From Psococerastis gibbosa (taxonomy: Eukaryota; Arthropoda; Insecta; Psocodea; Psocidae): a stretch of DNA of 64,000 nucleotides. Position numbers and translations under genes: made by a program. The DNA lies in the NCBI GenBank assembly GCA_963971405.1, contig OZ020488.1, positions 26,927,089-26,991,088 of the forward strand, read 5' to 3'. A model generated the notes under the pieces. It made no database searches. It saw only the letters and a program-made list of their open reading frames with translations, and was not told the origin of the DNA. Position 1 is the stretch's first letter; each line of letters opens with the position of its first letter. Positions 55,762 to 64,000 of the stretch are shown here, one piece after another.

Positions 55762-56130
55762 GCAAGGCCGTATAGGCAAGGGGGGGGGACTTATTGGGCT
55801 GCAGCCCCCCCCCCCCGAAATGAAAACTTTTGAAAAAAATTTCCTCAGGGGCCCCCCTGTTTGCAAATATATGAATATGCATTCCTTTGTAAGCTTAGTT
55901 GCTGTAAAACCCCACTGTTTTGCACTTATATGTGAATTTTTTCCCCGGGGGAGACCCCCGAGCCCCCCTCTGGTTTACATGCAATATTATTTCTATGAGT
56001 AAGCATTCCGTTGTAAGCTTTGTAAAATCTATTCTTTACTGCTGTTAAAATGCGTAAAACCCCACTATTTTGCACTAATATTTTCAAAGTTTCCCCAGGG
56101 GGAGACCCCCGAACCCCCCTTTGGGTTAAA
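55762..56130. repeat. Unbounded copy of the homopolymer/CCCGGGGGAG-type repeat
   Basis: It starts CAAGGCCGTATAGGCAAGGG, with G and C runs. It has two interior units with CCCCGGGGGAGACCCCCGAG-type blocks preceded by AAAACCCCACT(A/G)TTTTGCAC. No matching right end or target duplication was found. Confidence 0.55.
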
Positions 56131-56609
56131 ATGCAATATTGTTTCTATTCAATCTAAACCGTCGTAATGGTAACATGAGGATTTAGTCCGCATCTCCGAA
56201 AAAATATTATGTGTCAGTGTTCGCACCAAAACTAAGTCCGCCAATAAATTGACGTTTGGTGTGCCGATGCTATCATTTATAATCAGTAACACCATAACCT
56301 CAAAAGAATACACTAGATACAATTGAATTCTCAAGAATTTTTTTTACACTGGATAGGATCACAGTTGCCGCAGCCACCCCCGAAAAAAAATCCTGTTTGG
56401 GCATCAATCAAGAGTCTGATCAACAAAGCCTAGATAGAGCCATAAGAAGGAGTAAGGGCGGGAAAGGTATTCTTGTTTTATTTGTTTTATTTGTCCGGCA
56501 TTCGAAGTCTATCATTATATTGTACTCTATTAATAATTGCATATTTCTTGACATGAGAGACTCCATAACACCATGATAGAAGGCACCCTTGGGGGCACCA
56601 TACCAGGGG
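56131..56609. other. No gene seen
   Basis: Short minus-strand frames at 56149-56334 and 56420-56656 have no supporting features. Confidence 0.35.
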
Positions 56610-56788
56610 CATGGACGGATGCGGGGGCGGGGCAGGGAGATAGCTGCTCCACTCAAAATTTAGTAAATCTATTGTAAGTTAATTTATTACGCTCGGATTT
56701 AATCGATACTACATATTATATTTTTCCTATTTTGACCCACCACTACCCCCCCCCCCCCCCCCCCAATAATGGACTGGATCTGTCCCTG
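56610..56788. mobile_element. hAT-like MITE of the GACGGATCC family, opposite orientation
   Basis: The ends are CATGGACGGATGCGG and GGACTGGATCTGTCCCTG. The interior is the complement of the copies at 15508 and 21950 (TTTATTACGCTC, TTTTTCCTATTTTGACCC). Flanks ACCAGGGG and GCCAGGGA agree at 6 of 8. Confidence 0.78.
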
Positions 56789-57279
56789 GCCAGGGAACGT
56801 CTAAGAAAGGCGTACTTGATGGAAGACCTCAAGCAAGATATATCAGATGCGGAACCTACTTGAAACTACAGAGAACAGCCCTGGACAGGGAAGAATAGAG
56901 AAGAAGATGGAAAGATTTGCTGCAAACCAATCGATAGACTAGAAGTACTGCATGTTTTATTACCTTACCATATGAACTTAGCGCCTACGAAGCCCTCTCT
57001 TACAGTCAACCATGAAGATCCGGGATATACTCTCCGAAATAAGAAAATTAAGTGAAAGACTAGAACCAGCAACTTTTCGTGTGAAAAAAGGCGTTACCAC
57101 CAAAAAGGGGTGTTTAGGTCCGGTTTGTTTACAAAATGATTTGTTGACATTTCTGAGAAGTTTAGAAGCTATAAGTTTGACTGAATTTACTGGACATCTA
57201 TCGTAAGACGGGAAATGAATATTGAGTCTACAAACACACGGAAATCACCCTGGGCTTTAAAAATGAATTCAAAGCTAAA
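56789..57279. other. No gene seen
   Basis: No recognised structure. Confidence 0.35.
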
Positions 57280-58304
57280 GAACCGGTCCGAGTTTACTCG
57301 AACATGCTTTCCAATTTAGCAATTAGTAGGTAGAGAAAATAAGTAATTTCATGGTAAATAATTTTCCTATGGTTTAATTTTGGATATCTCGGGGGGGAGG
57401 GGGAGGGTGTCCACCTGACGTCACTGGAGGTGAGGCAACCTCAATAAATCTTTAAAACTTTTTCTATCTAGTGTTCGCTTTAAATCTACATTCTATCTAG
57501 TGTACGCTGTAACCATTTGGGAAGGGGGGGGGGGTCCGGGACCCAAGGACCCCCTCTGGCAATCGCCTAGGATATCACCTATCCCAAAGCACTGAATTAA
57601 TCGATGGCATTGCATATTCTAGACCGGTCAGACCAACACATTACCACACAGTAATAATGGCAGGGCACGCCATTCATTTGAGCGTGAATTTTCTATCATT
57701 TTTTCAAAAAACATTTTTTTGTCCAAAACCAATATTTTTTTGGGAAAGCAACCTGTCCGGTTTCGTTGCTCTTTGTAACACCTAAAACATGCCTAAAGAT
57801 TGAAATCATCGATAGAAAGGTTTCGCAGAAAAATTATTTTTTAGTCATTTTTCATTCAAATTTTGTTATATTTTTTTTTTACCCCCGGAGGCAAACTATC
57901 AAGGGACAAGCGACCCCCCCCCCCCCGCATTTTATTAACATTAATAAGGGCTACAATATATGTGAATTTAAGAGAAATCGTTGGAGTCGTTTTTGAGAAA
58001 TAATGTTTTTAGACGTTTTTTTTGGAGTTTTTTGAGAATAAAACCCCTCCAAATTGAGTTAGCCCAAAATAAAAAAAATGATCCCGAGGTATGATTTTTA
58101 CGAACCACCATGCCGAATTCCATAGAAATCCACTGTGCAGTTTGCCCACAAATCGACGAACAGACAGACCGACAGACATTTCGTAAAAACCACTTTTTTG
58201 GGTTCCTGGGACCTCAAAACGTGTAAATCCGTTGAAATCTCGGAATCGAAAATTTCGACCATCACAAATTTTTCCTTATACTACGTATAAATTGGAAAGC
58301 AAAA
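57280..58304 (+). mobile_element. Family B element with a ~110-bp internal insertion
   Basis: It runs from AAAGAACCGGTCCGAGTTTA to ACTACGTATAAATTGGAAAG. A segment at about 57464-57570 (TCTATCTAGTGTACGCTGT, GGACCCCCTCTGGC) is absent from other copies and resembles 31376-31470 inverted, so it is probably an inserted MITE. Confidence 0.82.
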
Positions 58305-60775
58305 ATCCCGGTAGTTACTTAGAAGCCGTGTATTTTATTGTATTCTAGGGTCCTCAATTGATATCTTCCAGAAAATTGGTGAGATTTCAAATCTTCTGCC
58401 GATTCTATAAAAGAGACTGTAACGTATGATCAATGTACTTATACTTCTATGTGCCCAGTACATGCATTCAAACATGCTGTACTGCTTTTTTTTCATAAAG
58501 AACAATAATAGTACGAAACTATAAATATCGTACAACAGAAAGGTCCCTTGCTCCCTTCCTCCCGCAAAATGTTACAATGCTCTAGACAAAGTTTTATCAT
58601 TGTGAGACACACATTACAATACTACTATTGTATTGTATGTATGCTGTAGTGTCAATGTAAATGTAAATGGCGCCTAGTTTTCAATACCATTTTCCAAATA
58701 ATTGGGTTTATAATAGCAAAATTCAGTGCTGTTAAATGTCATGTGAAAAATTGATTATAGAAATATTGATAGAAATCAACATCAACATCCTTCTTGAGTC
58801 AAACTCTTCTAGTAAGCCTACGACCGCCTAAAGTCTAGTAGCATTAGATCGATGCCTCTGCTTGGATTTTTACTCAAGGAACTCGAAGTGTGCCTTAGGC
58901 AATTTAGAACTGTTCTCAGAGACAAAAACGTCTAACTTGATTACATTTAGATTTAGGCTGTTCTCTAATGAATCTTTGATATGCTTTAAGGTGAACACAT
59001 GTTCAAGACATGCGCCAACATTTTGTATAACCTATAAGCCTACCGCAAACTCTTTAAAGTCAAGACTGCCAGAGGCATAGGCTACAAAAACATGATGCGG
59101 TAGTCAACTAATTAGCCACTAAATATCCGTCTCAAACGTTCTATACAAGTTCTGACTCACGAGCCATTTAAAAGAGTCTTTTAAACCCTATTTGGTCATC
59201 GTTAAGTCGGCAGATCACAATAGCCGATCATGAAGTTGCCAAGCTTCCAAAAAAATGGAATTTGGCCCTGAAATTTAGCTTTCGGTATGGCTAGTCGAGA
59301 AGCAATGTCTGGCAATACTGATTCTTTCTCTAGTAAGTTAATGATAATAATAGCGATCATGAGACCGTTTGTTTTCTAAGTAAAAATATTTTTCAAACAA
59401 TCAATGAGTCATTTGGTCACAGGAGTAAGTTCGGAGCTTAGCTGGTTTATTTTCAAAATATCCAGCGTCTGGAGCATGGTGATTTCAGGCTTACCTCACT
59501 AGCTGTGAGCCCCTGGAATTCTTTATAAGGGTTCCTTGCAAAGAAATACTAAGTGCCAATCAGGCACGGTTTGTCCAGTTTGTCCTAACGAGACAATAGC
59601 CTGGTCGGTGGAGGACAACCACTCCGTCTCCAGACCTTGGCCTTCCCACCGGTGCGGTGGGTGTGTAAGGCGGACGTACATAAGTCTTAGCAATGAATAC
59701 AGCCCATGATATTTTCCCATGCACAACCTAGCTCAAAAAGAAAGTTGCCAGGAGGAAAAGCTACGGGGATAACTATAGGCTTATGACTCGTTATTCAAGT
59801 ACCGGTAGGCATACCTGTATTTCTCTTTAACCGTACCGTAAGAAAAAGGTACTATTGTATAATATAGTGAGGTATGTACGCATATGTAAGGTTCAAATAA
59901 TTATCTAGGTACATTAGAGGTGCTTGAATATTTCACCCCAATTTATTTTTTTTAAACAATTCTAGTATTTTTATGACTAATTTTGGGTTACAAAATCAGA
60001 CATTAGCATTCACAGTTAGGTCTATAGTATTAAATTAGCAGTAGTCTGCACGGCAGAGAGTATACCTAAACCCATATCCTTAAAATTAACAAACTATTTG
60101 CCGCTTTGAAGGCTAACAGTATATCTGTGAAAAATCGGATTTATTTCATATTCTCTTTCTTTTGCGCTAAGTTTTATATCTCTATTATCAATAATAGCCA
60201 CTAGAGTTGGGCCAAAAAAGTTTATGAAATCATGACATGAAATTACTTTTAAGCTAGGTAGCCCTTTATTGTGTCGTATAGCTCTGATTTATAAAATATA
60301 TATTAGGCCTAGGCAAATAGCTCAGTAAGCCTACCTCCGGCTCTTTTCTATAGCGAAGGCCATGTGTCGAAGTTACAGCCTACAGGAAATAGCCATACCT
60401 AGTTCTTGGTTGGCGTTTACGAGCACTTAAAAATGTCTCCAAATGTACACGTGGGCATTTAATCATTTATAGCAAAGCATGGGCTGATTGGGCTCTACAA
60501 TATCAATCGATACTTATCATTGGAAACATTTCCATAAGCCATCGATGGTCGATGTCATGTCAACTCATGTAAAAATAAAATACTTGTAAATTATTAATTA
60601 ACATTTTTATTAACTACAATACAATAGGTACACAAAAGTTTAACTATTAGTCTAATCAGTCAAATTAAACTGATGATAGTTTGAGCAAGTTTGCTTCTAC
60701 ATAATTTCACAAATATCACAGCTGATTTAGCTTAACAAAGTAAGCAGGTAGGCTACATGGTAGGACTTAGAGTAA
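58305..60775. other. No gene recognised between transposons and the second cuticle gene
   Basis: A+T-rich. A small inverted pair, GATGCCTCTG (58852) and CAGAGGCATAGG (about 59068), may mark an old element. 59560-59670 is less A+T-rich without a recognisable product. Confidence 0.4.
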
Positions 60776-60916
60776 GGCGGGGTTTCCACATACGTCAATG
60801 GTCAATGAGAAATGTGGAATTGACGTTTTAGCAGACATTAAAGACATACTAAAAATTCTGCCACCACGTCAAAACCATATTTCTCATTGACCATTGACGT
60901 ATGTGGAAACCCCGCC
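60776..60916. mobile_element. Tourist/Harbinger-like near-palindrome, sister of 46738
   Basis: Arms GGCGGGGTTTCCACATACGT and ACGTATGTGGAAACCCCGCC are perfectly complementary, continuing with TCAATGGTCAATGAGAAAT and ATTTCTCATTGACCATTGA. Flanks are TAA and ATA, so the duplication is not intact. It lies about 250 bp downstream of the cuticle gene stop on the minus strand. Confidence 0.88.
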
Positions 60917-61167
60917 ATAGCAAAATGGCATTAATCTAAGAGTTTCCATTAATACCTACCTAACCAGCACCTAAACCAATACCGTAATACGATTTATGTC
61001 CTCTATGCAATACATCAACTCTCCGTTATTCTTGGTAAGTACAATGCCAAGTTTTAGCATATTGCCATTTTTTTATGGATTTGATTTTGGGTAGATGGCA
61101 CGTAAAATCGCTTGAAACTGAATTATGGAACACACAAGAGCAACAATTTATGCTTAAAAATTTCTAC

Positions 61168-63020
61168 TTAATTGAATCGATGAGGGACACGGGGAATATT
61201 TTGTTGATGAGGTATGAGTTGTGTTCCACCTGGTGTTATATACTGCTGCTCACCAGCCCCTGCTGGAAGTCCCTGCTGGGGAGAGCTTGGTACAGTGGGA
61301 AACTGAGCAGCACCCAGCCTCTGAGTCGGGTCTTGGCTTCTATCTGGCGCAGAAGACGGTTGGGGGAACTGGAAGAAAGGAAACTGATTCTGAGGAAACT
61401 GAGACCCTCCAGGAAGAGGGAACTGAGAAGGCGACGCTTGAGGTTGGGCAAACTGAGGAACACCTTGGAAGTGGCGAAGTTGGACAGGCCCTGCACCTTG
61501 CTGAGCAGCAGACGGATGTGAAGGAGGGAATTGGGCAGGGGCTCCTGAGAATTGCTGAGATTGTTCAGGAGTGCCACTGGGAGCTGGAATGAAAAATCGA
61601 GGGGCAACTGGACCTTGGGGGTACTGGAAGTGCTGAGGACCTTGTGGGAACTGCGCAACTGGGAACGTCTCAGTTTGACCTTGCTGGGGGGCTTGTGGGA
61701 TTAGCTGTCCGAATTGCTGACCCTGTTGGAGTGCTTGTGGAGGAAAGGGGATTTGGGACAGCTGAAATTGCTGAGGACCTTGGGGATGTTGCGGAATTTG
61801 GAATGCACGAGGTTGACCTTGTTGAGGATTTTCTGGGATCTGCTGTCTATACTGTTGTTCATTTGGCTGATCTGGCTGAGGAGCACCTTGTAGATTTTGC
61901 CCAAACTGGAGAAGCTGCGAAGGCGACGCAGGTTGCCCAATAGCATTTGGGTTTGGAGCAAAAAGATGTTGAGGAAAGCCGGAAAACTGAGGTGGGTTGA
62001 ATTGAGCGTTAGCCGTGGATGGCAGTTGAGCCGGACTATACTGTTGGTCTCTTAATGCAGCGGCGTTGAATAATTGCCCTTGCGATGGGTCAAACTGCTG
62101 GTTTCCTTCTTGCAAACGAGCTTGGCTGAAGGGGTCCGCTTCAGGAGGCGGTCGGCGAGGTTCTCCGCCAGTCTTTGGAATATGGTCACCTTCTACTTTG
62201 AACCCGTCTTTTCCAGCAGTATATTTGGTAGTAATTGTCTTTCCATTGGGGTCGATGTAGCTGTATTGGCCGCGAACGCTACCATCGCTACTAATGCTCT
62301 CGCTGCGAACTTGCCCATCTCCTGTCTGGTAGTTCGCACCAGGAGTTTTCGCTAGCGCCACAGCGATTAACACGCCGGTAACGATTGTCTGAAAATGAAA
62401 AATATAATCTAACAACAGTACTTATAGAAAAAGAATTACAAAATGCTTAAATGTGTAGGATTTAGCTAACTGCTTTATTAACTGACACTTTATTAATAAA
62501 ATATATAGGCGTTTAGACTTCACTAAAATCGGTTGACAACACCTGGCACTGGTCACGAAAAAGCATTTAAAAAAACACTAGAGGTACCCTACGTGATTTT
62601 TTTCAATTATGGGATACGCTTATTAATCTAAATTTATTTCAATTGACCACTAATTATGAATTTCATAGAAACTATTTTTTGCTATTCATATTGAGAAGTG
62701 GAGTCGGCCGTCGAGGCTAATAGACGCGACCCATCTCCTTCTTAATAAGGAACATGTCTAATGTCTGAATAGCTATGGGGTCGTTGACAGGTTCAATGTT
62801 ACCACAATTTATCATTACCTAAATCTTTACACACGGGAAAACATTTTTGGCCTCCGGATTTCAATTACCGGTACCTACTGAACCACTTAGAAAATCGATC
62901 TGCCCTGCTAGCATTATTTTGTAACACTCATCCACAGAAAATTATTTTTCATTCTTTTACCTACAACATAAAAAAATTAAAACCCTTGTTTAAAATAAAG
63001 TGACTTACCAACTGAAGCAT
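61168..63020 (-). CDS. RR-type cuticle protein with ~335-residue Gln/Pro/Phe-rich tail, two exons
   Basis: Exon 1 is 63020-63009 (MLQL, donor GTAAGTCA) and exon 2 is 62388-61168 (acceptor TTTCATTTTCAG), phase 0, giving 410 residues. An in-frame ATG at 62415 lies in the intron and would spoil the signal peptide, so the split start is preferred: residues 1-17 (MLQLTIVTGVLIAVALA) are a clean signal peptide. The chitin-binding RR region is about 30-75: RSESISSDGSVRGQYSYIDP, TKYTAGKDGF and GDHIP. Residues 76-410 are low complexity, with recurring QFPQ, QIPQ and PQGPQQF motifs, far longer than in most RR proteins. It is secreted to the cuticle matrix, and the tail could be cross-linked or elastic (inference). 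Intron position after four codons matches the cuticle gene at 52247. Confidence 0.94.
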
Positions 63021-63059
63021 AATGAGGTATACTACTAGTTACTCGGTAATACCAGATGA

Positions 63060-63065
63060 TTTATA
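63060..63065 (-). promoter_or_regulatory. TATA box for the long-tailed cuticle gene
   Basis: On the minus strand GAGTATAAATC places TATAAA at 63065-63060, 40 bp before the ATG at 63020. Transcription would start near 63035, leaving a very short leader of about 15 bases. Confidence 0.55.
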
Positions 63066-63407
63066 CTCGACCGCAACCGGTGGGGTGCGACCTCGACCTC
63101 TAAAAGCATAGTGCAACAGCCGTTCTCCAGCCGAATTCACGGTCGCAATATAATAACCCGTGAAGTCACGATAGGGAGTCTGTCTGCCAACGGAGCTCAT
63201 CACTGGTGACCCCGGAAAAGTCGGGGGTCAAATATCGACCTGCACGTAGGCTTATTCAAAGCATCTTGCGGTACCTACTGCAAGTTAATGAGTGGGCTAC
63301 CAATGAAAGTTTAAAAATGTTAAACTGATTTCAGTTTCACACTTAGGCGAATTGTCCGAGCCTCCGAGCCATCGTAGTCATCGTACAGAGGAATGGTTTC
63401 TAGGAAA
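63066..63407. other. Upstream region of the long-tailed cuticle gene
   Basis: Relatively G+C-rich close to the TATA box (GCACCCCACCGGTTGCGGTCG on the minus strand). No other gene is seen. Confidence 0.45.
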
Positions 63408-63649
63408 CAGGGCTGCCAAACGACTTCAGCCGTATTCCTCAGAATATTTTAAATAATTCCTCGGAATACCCCGGCTTCAACCATCACAAATTGACATGAT
63501 TCCATAAATTGGCATACAAATATTGGTATGCATAAGTATTTCCCCAAAATCCACAGAAAAACCTCAAAAATTGTTGATCCAGGAAATTTTTCGGAATAGA
63601 ATTATTTCCCACGGAATTCTGAGGTAAACCATGGAATCTGGCAGCCCTG
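63408..63649. mobile_element. hAT-like MITE, CAGGGCTGCCA ends, exact TSD
   Basis: The ends are CAGGGCTGCCAAACG and CTGGCAGCCCTG. CTAGGAAA is repeated exactly at 63400-63407 and 63650-63657. Inner arms CCTCAGAATATTT and GGAATTCTGAGG pair partly. Unlike most others in the window, it lacks G/C runs. Confidence 0.93.
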
Positions 63650-63792
63650 CTAGGAAACTCTTCGCCCAATTCTCGAGGATACTTTGGTACCCCTATGTGT
63701 AATGTATTTATTTTACGACGTAAGATTAAAATAATTGTCTATAAGTACCATACTCAAAATATTATATATATAGCATAACAGTGACATTAAAT

Positions 63793-63895
63793 TAACTTTG
63801 GTTGAAGAGGTATTAACCTCCTCGTTATAACTGAAATTAGAGGATATGGAAAAACTGGACTTGGCGGGATTATCCTCCAATTTCGGTTACTCAAA
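63793..63895 (+). repeat. Foldback/Pol III-box family, deletion derivative
   Basis: It reads TTAACTTTGGTTGAAGAGGT, CCTCCTCGTTATAACTG and GAAATTAGAGGATATGG, then AAACTGGACTTGGCGGGAT and ATCCTCCAATTTCGGTTAC. The arms are present, and the A- and B-box core is almost wholly deleted. Confidence 0.65.
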
Positions 63896-63916
63896 ATGTC
63901 GCGAAAAGTGTCCATA

Positions 63917-64000
63917 GGCGTCTTGTCAATTTTCTGTCATTTTTTCGTCAATAATTTATTAGATTTTTGTTTTACTCTATGTCATTGTCTATTTTATCTC
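63917..64000 (+). mobile_element. Harbinger-like MITE cut by the window edge
   Basis: GGCGTCTTGTCAATTTTCTG followed by GTCAATAATTTATTAGATTT closely follows the start of the element at 52749. Its right end is outside the window. Confidence 0.6.

Noticed and set aside
62389-62415. ATG at 62415 as start of the long-tailed cuticle protein
   Set aside because: It gives MLDYIFHFQ before a cryptic acceptor (TTTCATTTTCAG) and a poor signal peptide. The MLQL exon at 63020 with GTAAGT fits the family layout exactly.
1-64000. CRISPR arrays, operons, phage or prokaryotic defence systems
   Set aside because: Regular repeats present are microsatellites, minisatellites or transposon units. Genes have introns and TATA/initiator promoters, so the DNA is animal nuclear sequence.

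Overview
The window is animal nuclear DNA, most likely from an arthropod and probably a crustacean. Its genes have GT-AG introns. Two are Rebers-Riddiford (RR) cuticle proteins, and one has a RR block ending in a TAGKNGF...GDHLP pattern that I associate with crustacean cuticle proteins. One gene encodes an NR2E (tailless-group) nuclear receptor. The DNA is A+T-rich, gene-poor and packed with small transposons. The species call is inference.

Five protein-coding loci are supportable. (1) A CD36/scavenger-receptor-B gene on the minus strand (3505 down to 964), with three coding exons and its 3' end beyond the left edge or unrecognised. (2) A small TATA-driven, single-exon gene for a secreted Gln-rich peptide (12846-13160, +). 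(3) The nuclear receptor (22160-25673, +), five exons, complete from the DNA-binding domain to the end of the ligand-binding domain; the first coding exon was not found. (4) A three-exon RR cuticle protein gene with TATA box and initiator (52247-54844, +). (5) A two-exon RR cuticle protein gene with a very long Gln/Pro-rich tail (63020 down to 61168, -). Exon junctions were set by hand and checked for reading phase. The two cuticle genes and the Gln-rich peptide look like exoskeleton or secreted structural products. The nuclear receptor and the CD36-like gene have no evident functional link to them.

The rest is dominated by repeats. There are about 22 short non-autonomous DNA elements with CAGTG- or CAGGG-like inverted ends, most with long G or C runs just inside the ends; 13 have exact 8-bp target duplications (hAT-like by inference). 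A second family of about 0.9 kb has GCTTTCCAATTTA inverted ends and a GACA tract. There are also Tourist/Harbinger-like near-palindromes with TAA/TTA duplications, a 5'-truncated non-LTR retrotransposon with an RNase H fragment and a 13-bp target duplication, SINE-like insertions, a Helitron 5' end, a foldback family carrying Pol III A and B boxes, and several tandem arrays. Many are nested, so relative ages can be read from the sequence.

I saw no CRISPR array, operon or prokaryotic system, no intact transposase or reverse transcriptase, and no convincing functional tRNA or rRNA gene. The unusual signals are the homopolymer-bounded elements that share an internal unit despite different ends, the Pol III-box foldback family, transposons next to gene control regions, and the divergent NR2E receptor.
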